A stretch of DNA of 43,748 nt, taken from the NCBI RefSeq assembly GCF_018613795.1, contig NZ_JAGGPN010000054.1:1-43748 (forward strand). Reading direction: 5' to 3'. Under the pieces are notes generated by a model. It was not told where the DNA came from, ran no database searches, and worked only from the letters and a program-made list of their open reading frames with translations. This DNA is from Arthrobacter sp. ISL-65. Lineage in GTDB: Bacteria > Actinomycetota > Actinomycetes > Actinomycetales > Micrococcaceae. Positions 1 through 7,931 of this stretch are shown piece after piece; the stretch's first letter is position 1; every line of letters begins with the position of its first letter. Both the position numbers and the translations under genes were made by a program.

Positions 1-15
1 CCGACGACCAGGTGT

Positions 16-122
16 TACTGGTATTGCTGTATCCGTCTCCTACTGCTTGACGGCCCGGTACTGCTGGTATTGCTGTATCCGTCTCCTACTGCTTGACGGC
101 CCGGTACTGCTGGTATTGCTGT
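16..122. repeat. 46-bp tandem direct repeat at the window edge
   Basis: The string GGTATTGCTGT recurs at positions 20, 66 and 112, giving a 46-bp period with two nearly perfect full units and a partial third. The outer string CCGACGACCAGG occurs at both 1-12 and 139-150, so the block is also bracketed by a direct repeat. No reading frame is evident. The repeats stop about 50 bp before the left end of the IS3 element. Their function is unknown; the array may extend beyond the window. Confidence 0.85.
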
Positions 123-199
123 GATCGTCTCAAGCTGTCCGACGACCAGGTATTACTGCAACGGTGCTTCTGATTGGGCCCCCGTTAGCAGTCCAGCGC

Positions 200-1045
200 T
201 TATGCGATAGCTAATTGGTTTTCTTGCGTCCAGGTTTCCCAGTAGCGTTTCGGCGTCATACCGTCCAGGGATCCGTGGGGCCGTTCATGATTGTAGATAG
301 CCTTCCATTCCTCGGCCAAATACTTCGCTTCGGCCATGGTGTCCATGATTTCTCCGGCGAGTTGCTCCCTTCTGAACTGGGCATTGAACGATTCGATAAA
401 GCCGTTCTGCCACGGCGATCCGGGGTCGATAAATGCCGTGTCTACGCCGGCGGTGTTGCACCACTGGATGAGGGCGGCGGCGGTGAATTCCGGCCCGTTG
501 TCGCAGCGGACGTAGGTCGGGGCAGTGCCGGTTTCGGCGATGATGTCCTCCAGCACCGCAACGACATCGGAAGCTTTGAACGACCGGCGCGGAATGATCG
601 CCAGCGCCGTGCGGGTGTATTCGTCGATGACGTTGAAGAACCGGATGTGCCGCCCGCAGGAGGTCACATCGGACTGGAAGTCGAAGCTGACCACATGCAT
701 CGGATACTGGGCCGTCAGCCGTTGCTGTTCCCCGGCGCCAGGCCCTGTGCGGCGTTTCTTCCTCGCCCTGGGCTTGCAGACCAGACCCTCCTCGCGCCAG
801 AGCCGGCGGACCCGCTTCCGATTCAGCCCCACGCCATCCCATGCAGGCTGGGCCAGCAGATGCCAGCGGGCCTTCCGCCAGCCCCATGACGGGTGCTTCC
901 CGGCCAGGGCCCGCAGCTCCGTCCGCAGCCGCGCTTCCTCGAAACCCATGTCCGGTTTCTTCTTGCGGAACGCAGAACGGTTCTGGCCCAGGATTTTGCA
1001 GGCAAAGCGTTCAGAGGCCCCGAACTTCTCCACCGCCATGCGCAC
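200..1045 (-). CDS. IS3-family transposase OrfB (DDE integrase domain)
   Basis: This is the catalytic half of an IS3 transposase, 281 aa from a GTG at 1045, although it is probably made mainly as an OrfAB fusion. An N-terminal HTH_21-like region (about residues 35-95) with a basic stretch near 93-99 precedes an rve integrase core. The DDE triad is visible: D122 in SFDFQSD, D182 in RCDNGPEF and E218 in NGFIESFNAQFR. The C-terminus has the typical YNHERPHGSL and TPKRYWE blocks. The frame stays open upstream of the GTG through the slippery site at 1075-1081, which is what a -1 fusion needs. It looks intact. Confidence 0.93.
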   Translation of the reverse strand: MRMAVEKFGASERFACKILGQNRSAFRKKKPDMGFEEARLRTELRALAGKHPSWGWRKARWHLLAQPAWDGVGLNRKRVRRLWREEGLVCKPRARKKRRTGPGAGEQQRLTAQYPMHVVSFDFQSDVTSCGRHIRFFNVIDEYTRTALAIIPRRSFKASDVVAVLEDIIAETGTAPTYVRCDNGPEFTAAALIQWCNTAGVDTAFIDPGSPWQNGFIESFNAQFRREQLAGEIMDTMAEAKYLAEEWKAIYNHERPHGSLDGMTPKRYWETWTQENQLAIA

Positions 1046-1068
1046 GGCACGGCGGCGGGGTTCAGGGC

Positions 1069-1374
1069 TCAGAATTTTCCCTTCGCCACCTCGCTCAGGA
1101 TGTCGATGGCCAGCTCCTTCTCAGCGAGCAGACGCTTGAGCCGGGCGTTCTCCTTCTCTAGCTCCTTGGTCCGCTTGGACGCCTCGGCGTTCTTCTCGGA
1201 CCCGTACTGGTTCAGCCACCGGTACCAGGTCGCCTCGGTGATCTGCAGTTCCTTGATGACCTCGACCATCGGACGTCCGTCGTTGAGCATCTTCTGGCCC
1301 TGCCGGACCTTGGCGATGACCTGCTCGGGGGTGTGTCTGCGTGCCATGATTCGTGAATTTCCTCCTGCGTCCAT
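1069..1374 (-). CDS. IS3-family transposase OrfA (HTH_Tnp_1)
   Basis: A 101-aa protein with the DNA-binding and multimerisation part of an IS3 transposase. The first ATG is at 1374; MARRHTPEQVIAKVRQGQ, starting at residue 10 (1347), is the more family-like start. An HTH (residues about 14-55, ending ATWYRWLNQYG) is followed by a leucine-zipper-like helix, KELEKENARLKRLLAEKELA, as in OrfA proteins that oligomerise. The gene ends SEVAKGKF at a TGA just after the heptamer GGGAAAA, where ribosomes can shift into orfB. It lies just inside the right inverted repeat. Confidence 0.92.
   Translation of the reverse strand: MDAGGNSRIMARRHTPEQVIAKVRQGQKMLNDGRPMVEVIKELQITEATWYRWLNQYGSEKNAEASKRTKELEKENARLKRLLAEKELAIDILSEVAKGKF
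1075..1081 (-). promoter_or_regulatory. -1 programmed frameshift heptamer GGGAAAA of the IS3 element
   Basis: On the minus strand orfA reads AAG GGA AAA TTC TGA. The heptamer G GGA AAA fits the X XXY YYZ pattern in the orfA frame. Slipping back one base gives AAA ATT CTG AGC, which is open and continuous with orfB. This is the standard IS3 way of making the OrfAB fusion transposase. No stimulatory hairpin was checked. Confidence 0.75.
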
Positions 1375-1424
1375 TCTCGGACACGAAACTCACACAAACA
1401 CTGGACTTCTACATGGGGACCCAA

Positions 1425-1802
1425 CCACTTCCCCCTAAACAGGCAACTACAGCTACTTAAAGCCGGGGGAACTTCCGTTCTCTTTTTCTTACGAGAAAAA
1501 AATATAACCACTCTCTGAAATCTCGTCAAATCACCTGTGGGCGCTCTGAGCTAGGTCGCAATTTGCGGTTGCTCGGGACCTACCTTGTAGGACACCCAAG
1601 CGGCCCCAGCCACTACAGAGCCGGCTTACAACCGTCCGGTGAAGGATCGGCTTGCGGGCACCTATGCACCGATGGGACGTAATCCACTTATCATCTCGTG
1701 CACGAGATGACGTTAAATTCTCTATGACGCGGGACACATTCATGGAATTGCCGACTTCGTAGAGACTCCGCCAGCTGAGCTGTCCGCGGTGCGCGCTCGT
1801 CG
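1425..1802. other. Non-coding stretch with a perfect 20-bp palindrome
   Basis: No convincing gene lies between the IS3 element and the DinB-like gene. The notable feature is TCATCTCGTGCACGAGATGA at 1691-1710, a perfect palindrome that could be a dimeric repressor operator. The downstream partner gene, if there was one, is not present. Confidence 0.5.
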
Positions 1803-2420
1803 CTACTGAGCGTGGTGAACGTAGAGGTCGCGGAGCAGCGCGATCTCGGCTCCGTGGTGCAGGATCTCCTGGTTCTCCCACCACACGATCGACGGAAACG
1901 TCTCCTCGGCATCGCTGCCGTACGGGTAGCTGCTTAGCCCGGTCCGGTCATAGTCGGACTCATCGACACTGAGTAGTACCCGGCGCCAGTCGGCTGCGGC
2001 CTGACGGAACCTCTCGATAGCGCCAGCTGCATCTGGTCGTGATTCGTACGTCGCTCGATCGAACGTTCGGTCGCCCCCGAGGTGGTTGGATCGGCCCAAC
2101 AGCGTCTCGGAGATGTGGTCAAGCCGCCAGGCGATCGTCGTGAGGGGCGGAGGCCACGGACTTTCGGGGGCGCCATCTCGCCCCCACTCACCCGCGCCGA
2201 TGAGCTTGATCGCGCCCGGTCCGGGCCCATCGGTGCGCCTCCGTACCGACCAGCACGCGTTGACCGGTTCCCAGAGGTACTCGGCGTCCGTCAGTACCGG
2301 TACGTCGACGTCGCTGTCATCACCCGAGTTGCTGGTGGGCCCGGCGAGGCGAGTGAGAAGTCGTTCCGTCGCCCAGTCGTACTGCTCGAGCAGTGGCTTG
2401 AGGCGCTGGTTGGTCATCAT
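1803..2420 (-). CDS. DinB-superfamily protein
   Basis: Predicted four-helix-bundle protein of the DinB/YfiT metal-binding superfamily, 206 aa if started at the first of two adjacent Met codons (2420; the frame stays open to 2441). Family-like features are the N-terminal LLEQYDWATERLLTRL helix, the central WRLDHISETLLGR (candidate metal His) and the C-terminal NQEILHHGAEIALLRDLY helix with a His pair. Members act as thiol-dependent transferases or are of unknown role, so the substrate cannot be told. The gene stands alone between non-coding DNA and has no operon partner. Confidence 0.75.
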   Translation of the reverse strand: MMTNQRLKPLLEQYDWATERLLTRLAGPTSNSGDDSDVDVPVLTDAEYLWEPVNACWSVRRRTDGPGPGAIKLIGAGEWGRDGAPESPWPPPLTTIAWRLDHISETLLGRSNHLGGDRTFDRATYESRPDAAGAIERFRQAAADWRRVLLSVDESDYDRTGLSSYPYGSDAEETFPSIVWWENQEILHHGAEIALLRDLYVHHAQ

Positions 2421-2597
2421 GGCATGCAGCCTATACCCCACGAGATGCCGTTAGGCGCCTACGCACGGTCGATGTTCGTCTTCGGGGCATCTGCTGGCTG
2501 TCCTCGACCAAGTGCCCGCCAAGGGATCCTTTACCGGGCGCCGCCGCGAGTGAGTGTGACCAGTAACGGTCGTTTTCGTGCATCACGCGACCCTAAA

Positions 2598-2795
2598 CTA
2601 CTTGGGGTTCCTTACCCGGCGCACCTTCTTGGCATCGGCGTAACCGCCGCCGATGATCCTGTCGGCCATGGTGCGGGCGTCTTGCTCGTTCTCGTAGCCT
2701 TGGTTTCCGTCGATCGCAATGATGTTGTCGTTGTCTGCGACAAGCTGCCAACCCCACTTGCCGTCTTCTCGCTCATAGACACGCCGTTTTGCCAT
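2598..2795 (-). CDS. DUF1508 (YegP-like) small protein
   Basis: A 65-aa protein of the DUF1508/UPF0339 type. It has the pattern YEREDGKWGWQLVADNDNIIAIDGNQGY followed by an alanine-rich helix (EQDARTMADRII), in two stretches typical of one DUF1508 repeat. The function of the family is unknown. The start is placed at MAKRR because AAGGAG lies 7 nt upstream. That ribosome site sits in the short gap after the preceding gene (2808-3545), so the two are probably co-transcribed. Confidence 0.8.
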   Translation of the reverse strand: MAKRRVYEREDGKWGWQLVADNDNIIAIDGNQGYENEQDARTMADRIIGGGYADAKKVRRVRNPK

Positions 2796-2807
2796 CTGCA
2801 ATCTCCT

Positions 2808-3545
2808 TCAGCTTGGTAGTGAAAGGCCCGCGAGGGCCGAGAGGGTGGACTGGACCCAATCATGTGCAGCGTCGCCTGCCCCTGTTGAGGCGCCGACGAC
2901 AAGCCCTCCTAGGACGCCTTTGAGGGTGGCCAAACCGCGGCGAAGAATCTTTGGATCTGGCTCCGCACGGGTAGCTTCCCGAAGGACGGCCTCGGCTGAC
3001 TCAACTGCAACATCCTTGTCGTCCTCGTCCATTTCCGCCGACTGCAAATTCTGAAGGGCGGTGGCCACGACCGCAGCAATCTGTTCATAACCAGGAGTGA
3101 CGGTAGAAATGGAACCGCTATTTTGCGAAGAGGTCTTGTTTCCCCACGCAACCTGAGCTCTGTCGCCTTGAATGTTTATGACGGGCGCGTTGTAGACATG
3201 CGAGGAAGTGATGCCCTCGGAGTCGCGACGGGAAGGTTTCGCACCCCAAACGGCGTTGATGTGACTCATTCCCTGGAAGGCGGCTGCACCGTTTGTGTCA
3301 GTGGATTCCACTGTTTTCACGTAGTACTCGCGGACACCACCGCGGGGATCAGCTACTTCAATGGTGTCACCCTCATAGACCGGCGCATCTAGATCAAAAA
3401 TGCCCGAGGCACCTTGGATAATAGCCCGTGATTTTGTGCGCTTCTCTGTTGGTCCCCCTGCGTCGTGAACGATCGCGACATCGTGCTGGGGAAAGCTAGA
3501 TCCGTGGCCTTGGAGGAACGATTCTGACCTGGATGGCAGCGGCAT
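2808..3545 (-). CDS. Hypothetical protein, beta-rich N-half and helical C-terminal domain
   Basis: I do not recognise this 245-aa protein. The ATG at 3545 has an AAGGAG site 6 nt upstream. Residues about 38-90 look like a small beta domain (FDLDAPVYEGDTIEVADPRG, then REYYVKTVES). A linker contains VYNAPVINIQGDRAQVAWGN, a pattern seen in proteins that carry a short beta strand before a helical tail. Residues about 150-245 form a helical region rich in Ala and acidic residues, ending in a glycine-rich segment and LSALAGLSLPS. There is no signal peptide. It is directly upstream of and probably co-transcribed with the DUF1508 gene. Confidence 0.7.
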   Translation of the reverse strand: MPLPSRSESFLQGHGSSFPQHDVAIVHDAGGPTEKRTKSRAIIQGASGIFDLDAPVYEGDTIEVADPRGGVREYYVKTVESTDTNGAAAFQGMSHINAVWGAKPSRRDSEGITSSHVYNAPVINIQGDRAQVAWGNKTSSQNSGSISTVTPGYEQIAAVVATALQNLQSAEMDEDDKDVAVESAEAVLREATRAEPDPKILRRGLATLKGVLGGLVVGASTGAGDAAHDWVQSTLSALAGLSLPS

Positions 3546-3783
3546 CTCTGACTCCTTCTATAAGTTCCTTAAAAGCTACTAGCCACGTCGGACATTTTTG
3601 GTCACTTCTCCGAGGTCTCAAAAATGATCGTTACCGGACGCCGTGCACGCATGGCATCGGATACTCGACGAATTCACAAGCCACCCCTAAGCACCTTCGT
3701 TGTAACAACTTTCGAAGCACCTCGGTCTAACCCCATGCGTTGTAAGCTCATGCTTGTTTTTGTCAGTCAAGAGGAGTGTGGCC

Positions 3784-4083
3784 GTGGGGGTTTCTGAGGA
3801 CTCGAAAGCGCGAGCAGACGCGTTATCAGTAGCGAAGTTGAAGTACCACTCGCTTTGGGTCGCAGCGATGGTCCTGCTTTTCATCGCCGCCAACGCCCTG
3901 CTTCAAATCGGTGAGGACGGGACCACGGAGCACTGGGTCTGCCTGGGCAGCGCCTACGAGTGTATGGCGCCGTCAGACGTCACACCGGGCGCATGGTGGG
4001 CTGGAACGTTTGGGACGATCCTCATAGCGGTCGGCATCATCGCCGTTCTACCTTGGATCGCCTACCGCCCCAAGGCGCGCTAG
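3784..4083 (+). CDS. Small two-TM membrane protein, unknown function
   Basis: The frame is open from a TTG at 3754, but AAGAGGAG at 3769-3776 favours the GTG at 3784, giving about 99 aa starting with MGVSEDSKARADAL. A hydrophobic segment (SLWVAAMVLLFIAANALL) and a second one (TFGTILIAVGIIAVLPWIAY) flank a loop of about 45 residues with two cysteines (HWVCLGSAYECM). The C-terminus is short and basic (RPKAR). I do not recognise a family. A short repeat (TTCACAAGCCACCCC) lies about 100 bp upstream and a second copy about 90 bp downstream, so the gene may sit in a former insertion. Confidence 0.65.
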   Translation: MGVSEDSKARADALSVAKLKYHSLWVAAMVLLFIAANALLQIGEDGTTEHWVCLGSAYECMAPSDVTPGAWWAGTFGTILIAVGIIAVLPWIAYRPKAR

Positions 4084-5168
4084 CCCCTGGCCGGTGAACG
4101 TGGGGAGCAGTTGAATAGGTACATAAGGGATATAAGCCGCAAAACCTTAGCGTTGGATGTTTTACCTTTTCACAAGCCACCCCAATAGGTGCTGCAATGT
4201 TCCCAGAAGGCGTTTGGAGTCAGCAGGGACAGAAGGGACGGAGCCCGTGCGGGGACCAAATCTGAGGGGGACGAGCTCAGCAGACGAGATAGCCCCTCGG
4301 CGAGCCCTTGCCTGCCGGGCATCGGAAAACTGGTTTAGCCCTCCAGCGGCCTGGAAAGGGACAGTCGCTTCGGGCGGGGAGCGTGTGGCCGGGTCCGGGG
4401 TGCAAGGGGGGGAATGCGTCCGGACCCGGCAGTTCTGAAGAGTCGGATCGCGGCTTCCGTCTCCTTCAGGACATGCTCACTATGGAGCGGGCACATGGGG
4501 AAATGCTTGGGGAACCTGAGGAAAGGAAGCCCCACCGGACCGGCCGGACACCGCCACGCCAAAAAGGACCATCAGAGTTATTCCAAGGATGCCGGAGAAT
4601 GTGCGCGCCGAGCCGGTGGCCTGCCCGAAACTGCGACCACGGTTCCCCCTGCACCGAGCCTAGTTTCACCCCACTCCCCCGCCAGACCCACCGCTGGCCG
4701 TGAGTGGTCTGTTGCCTCACCGACTGGCTCGGCTGGCGGATTTCGCCAGCCCCGTGGCGACGCCCATCTGCCTATCCGGCAACGGGGCAGCTCGGACTCT
4801 GGAACCTGCAACCGCATGAGAGTCAGGCAGCGCCGACGGCCCAAAGGCTTCGCCATCAGACACCGACTGAGACCTGCATGAGAATCAAACGCTGCTGACC
4901 GGTCAGGGTAGTTGACGTCTCCCGGTGCGGCCGCACGGTGGTGTTTGAGTAGCCGGGGGCACTCTTTTGCGGGGAAAGGGGGCTTGAGAAGGACAGGGAA
5001 AACCGCTTTTTTCTAGGCAGGCGCTGACAGGCTCTGGATATCTGGTCGACGGAGGCCGCGAATCCCGTCCAGACAGCCGGTCCCGGCATGGAGTCCATCC
5101 GGGGCCGTCTGGACCCCAAAAGCCGCGGCGAACTGCCACTTCTGTGGCCAGGACGGCAGGAGACCGCG
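4084..5168. other. Long stretch without a convincing gene
   Basis: About 1.1 kb in which all open frames lack family resemblance and plausible starts. It contains the dispersed 37-bp repeat at 4147-4183, and two imperfect direct repeats near 4804-4837 and 4873-4900 that share ACCTGCA, GCATGAGA and a GC(T/G)G(C/A) block. It ends with the GCAGGAG ribosome site of the next gene. It may be decayed coding DNA. Confidence 0.5.
4147..4183 (+). repeat. Dispersed 37-bp repeat, copy B (others at 8900-8936 and 3673-3687)
   Basis: The segments 4147-4183 and 8900-8936 are the same length and match at 32 of 37 positions. Both contain CGTTGGAT and end in TTTTCACAAGCCACCCC. A shorter third copy, TTCACAAGCCACCCC, is at 3673-3687. 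All three have the same orientation. They look like ends or relics of a mobile element, but I see no matching transposase. Confidence 0.7.
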
Positions 5169-6194
5169 GTGAGCATGCAATGGCGGAGCAATACGGTTCA
5201 GACGCGCGCAGTTTCCGCGTTCTGGCGGTGGTGGTCAGCAGACGGTGCCAGGCTCCTCAGTGCCGCCGTCACGTCAGGTGACTACCAGGACCTTCCGGAC
5301 ACGCTCGATGCCATGGTCAAGGCGATCGGCCCAGGGCTCGGCTGGGAGACCGGCCCGGGCGTCAGTGCACGGCACCAGTTCTGCCTCTCAGGCGGAAGGG
5401 ACCCTGGATTGCGGGTCCTGGCCGAACGGTGGCGTCGGGCCGCTCCCACGCCCACGCCGATGTGGGAATTCGCCGCAGCCAGACAGCGCCAACCCGGCAT
5501 GCTCGCCGTCACCCTCGAAGCCGCCGGAACACCGATCACCCTTGGCCTGAGCCGGGTCTCAGTGACCCTGGACGAGGAACGGGCCCTGGCCCACGTCATC
5601 TTCCACCACCCGGCCTTCACCCGGCTGACCCCGGGGCACCGGCACCAGCTCTCCTGCCTGCTGCTGGACTGGCTGCTCGGAGAAGACAACGTCCAGCGAT
5701 GGATCGGCACCATCAACGCCGCCGACACCGACCCCCCGGACAGCCTGCCGGCAACAGCCCTTCCCGAGATCATCGAGGCCATGACCGCCCGGCACGCGCA
5801 CATCGGCTGGACCCTGAAGGACGCCGGAACATCCTCGGGACCACGCACGATCATCAGTGCCCTGCGTCCCCTGCGGTGGATCGACCATCCCCTGCTGGAC
5901 CTGCACACGGCCCTCCACGTCCGTTATCCGCAGACCCGCAGCGACGGGCTACCGGACTACGACGAAGCGATAGAGCTGCACCGGCTCGAAGAGGACCTGA
6001 CAGCGGCCCTCGGACCCCGCGGCCTTCTCGTCGCGACCCAGACATCTGATGGCCGGCGTATCCTGCACTGTTACACCGACTCCGAAGACCAGAACGGCAG
6101 GGATACCATCGACCGCTTCGCGCAAACCCGACCCCATGTCGAAGTCACCCACACCCGCGATCCCGGATGGACCCTGATCAGCCCCTTCACCTAA
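5169..6194 (+). CDS. DUF695-like hypothetical protein
   Basis: A 341-aa cytosolic protein starting at the GTG 5169 (GCAGGAG 6 nt upstream; M3 is an alternative start). The C-terminal third resembles the second half of DUF695 proteins: GLLVATQTSDGRRILHCYTD, then a helix, then VEVTHTRDPGWTLISPF. The middle (residues about 135-250) contains a beta sheet and helices with ALAHVIFHHPAF and HRHQLSCLLLDWLLG. The N-terminal segment is rich in Trp (FWRWW). The function of the family is unknown. The gene has no clear operon partner. Confidence 0.65.
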   Translation: MSMQWRSNTVQTRAVSAFWRWWSADGARLLSAAVTSGDYQDLPDTLDAMVKAIGPGLGWETGPGVSARHQFCLSGGRDPGLRVLAERWRRAAPTPTPMWEFAAARQRQPGMLAVTLEAAGTPITLGLSRVSVTLDEERALAHVIFHHPAFTRLTPGHRHQLSCLLLDWLLGEDNVQRWIGTINAADTDPPDSLPATALPEIIEAMTARHAHIGWTLKDAGTSSGPRTIISALRPLRWIDHPLLDLHTALHVRYPQTRSDGLPDYDEAIELHRLEEDLTAALGPRGLLVATQTSDGRRILHCYTDSEDQNGRDTIDRFAQTRPHVEVTHTRDPGWTLISPFT

Positions 6195-6272
6195 GCCGCA
6201 TGACCTAAACGCAGGACATGTCCGCCGGCCCCGGCACCATTCACCCCTGGCCAGGACACTCCTTTGGAGGAC

Positions 6273-6298
6273 TGTCCCATTTCCTTGGAACCGGGACA
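6273..6298 (+). repeat. 26-bp palindromic site, copy 1 (copy 2 at 7792-7817)
   Basis: The site begins TGTCCC and ends GGGACA around the core TTCCTTGGAA; the two 13-bp arms match at 10 of 13 positions. A second copy at 7792-7817 differs at four positions, all transitions. The pair brackets the AlbA_2-type gene (6483-7685), and copy 2 lies about 115 bp before a serine recombinase gene. This fits a recombinase recognition site, but binding is inferred. Confidence 0.6.
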
Positions 6299-6482
6299 CC
6301 CCCGCTGACACTCCCTCATCGTCCGGGTTCCGTGCAACGGCGCGTCATCTGACCGTGCGGCGCGGATCTAATGCGGGGACAGGAACCATCAAGGGCGGGC
6401 CCGGGCTTTAAGGTGCTCGGGGGGCTCACGCTGGGGTCACTGGCGGCGACCATCACCACCACAAAACGCGGCGGCCGCGTCC

Positions 6483-7685
6483 TTAGCGCACTTTGCCTAG
6501 ATGATGCTGGGTGGTCCCAAGCATTTTAAGGAGGCGGCCGACCAATGACTCGACTGCATCCTCGGGTGAGCTTGCCAGCGCATCGGCACTGACCGTGATC
6601 GTGCGTGTGTAAACATCACTGGGCATGGTTTTAGGAGGTTCGAAACTGCTCCAGTCGTCCATCATCATGTGTGACCGTAGACCCTTGACGCCATTGATCC
6701 GCAGGCCAAGAGTCCACAGGGAACGGTATCCGTAACGTTCACTAAGAGTGCTTGTCCAGAAGATCAAACGCTGGGCATATGCCACCGCCAGCCCATCACA
6801 GATGATCGACTCTTCCGGGGTCCATTTGGTGGTGCCGCGTCCTATCAGAATGCGGATCCCTCCCGATTCCAACAGTTGGACGTCGAGAACTGATTTTTCG
6901 TCGAAACCGGCGGGCCTCGGCACCTGGGTGGCACCATCAGCGTCGCTATTCATCATCGAGACGCCGAGTTCGCGATGCTTGATTCTTGTGGCGTACTGAG
7001 GCGTGGGATCAAAATCGACAAGGTTCGGCTTGCATTTGTTATGACCGGAAACTAGGAAGTTGAGGAGGGCTTCGTTGTCGTCCATAAACTGCTCCACGAG
7101 CGTGCCATTGACTGGCATCAACGGTTCAGCGATGAGATATATATGCCCGTACTCGCGTTCGCTGGGAGGAATGGAATCACTCGCCTCGGCGATGTCCAGA
7201 AGTCTTATGCCGAGGTCGGCTTGCTCTTGGCGGCGCTGATGATGCCTTAGAACTTCGGCGTCTGATAACGCGTGTTTCGACGCGTCCCCTCGCCCGTAGT
7301 ATTTGCTTCCTGTCATGTGCGGGGCGAGCGGTGACGGCGGGACCGTGACCACTACGAAACCTGTGCCATCACCTACCTGGATCACTTGGGTCGTTACCGG
7401 CAGTGGCGGCTCGATGGCATTCCGTGAGATGCCATCTATGCGTTCGATCATTCCATCGACGGCGAGAGGCTTGGGAACGAGCCGCTTGGAGCCATTGCCC
7501 TCCTTCACCTCGGCGATGCCGATGATGAACATTCCCCCGTCGATGGCGAAACTCGCCAGTGTCTGGGCAACTTGTTCGTTTCGTGCCTGTTCCTTGACTT
7601 CAACGTAATGCGACTCAGACAACGCTCCGCTTCGGATGCCCTCCACGATGTCTGCCTCGCTGGCGGGTTGCCACATCTTCGCCAC
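6483..7685 (-). CDS. AlbA_2/Schlafen-type putative nucleic-acid-binding protein
   Basis: About 400 aa. Residues about 5-150 are an AlbA_2 (Schlafen AAA_4-like) domain: SHYVEVKEQARNEQVAQTLASFAIDGGMFIIGI is its hallmark, followed by RIDGISRNAIEPPLPV and a GFVVVTVPPSPLAPHM strand. This is followed by YYGRGDASKHALSDAEVLRHHQRR, also family-typical. The C-terminal 240 residues are of unknown fold. The frame opens at 7742; the GTG at 7685, preceded by GGGGGC, is the better start. Such proteins occur in phage-defence and mobile-element contexts. The gene is flanked by two recombination-like sites, suggesting a mobilised cassette. Confidence 0.75.
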   Translation of the reverse strand: MAKMWQPASEADIVEGIRSGALSESHYVEVKEQARNEQVAQTLASFAIDGGMFIIGIAEVKEGNGSKRLVPKPLAVDGMIERIDGISRNAIEPPLPVTTQVIQVGDGTGFVVVTVPPSPLAPHMTGSKYYGRGDASKHALSDAEVLRHHQRRQEQADLGIRLLDIAEASDSIPPSEREYGHIYLIAEPLMPVNGTLVEQFMDDNEALLNFLVSGHNKCKPNLVDFDPTPQYATRIKHRELGVSMMNSDADGATQVPRPAGFDEKSVLDVQLLESGGIRILIGRGTTKWTPEESIICDGLAVAYAQRLIFWTSTLSERYGYRSLWTLGLRINGVKGLRSHMMMDDWSSFEPPKTMPSDVYTRTITVSADALASSPEDAVESLVGRLLKMLGTTQHHLGKVR

Positions 7686-7791
7686 TATGCCCCCATTTGA
7701 TTGTCTCGGGTAAAGGTGCAGCGTAAGCCGCCACCGATCCAATTTACGCTGGGTCCCCGACGGATGGCACTTCCCGTAGAGCTATCCGGGG

Positions 7792-7817
7792 TGTCCCACT
7801 TCCTTGGAACTGAGACG
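7792..7817 (+). repeat. 26-bp palindromic site, copy 2
   Basis: It begins TGTCCCACTTCCTTGGAA and matches 6273-6298 at 22 of 26 positions in the same orientation. It lies in the 240-bp region between the divergent AlbA_2-type gene and the serine recombinase, the usual place for a resolvase res site. Confidence 0.6.
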
Positions 7818-7931
7818 CCAGCCAGGTATCGCCGAGGGAACCTCGACACGCCTTGGATTTTTGTTCCAGAATTATTGCCAAATCAGTGTCCCATTGAAAA
7901 CGTACAAACTAACTTTCGATACCATGCATTC

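Larger units (their letters stand above)
174..1424 (-). mobile_element. IS3-family insertion sequence, apparently complete
   Basis: Two transposase frames (orfA 1069-1374, orfB 200-1045) lie on the minus strand between imperfect terminal inverted repeats of about 25 bp. The left end begins TTGGGCCCCC at 174 and the right end, read from 1424 inward, begins TTGGGTCCCC. The pair aligns over about 25 positions with one gap, and both keep the inner block AGTCCAG. The length of about 1.25 kb is normal for IS3. I see no convincing target duplication (TGA left, CCA right). Both frames and the frameshift signal look intact, so the element may be active. Confidence 0.8.

Noticed and set aside
4157..4881. 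Several overlapping open frames of 75-155 codons
   Set aside because: No family resemblance, poor starts and Arg/Pro/Gly composition typical of random GC-rich sequence.
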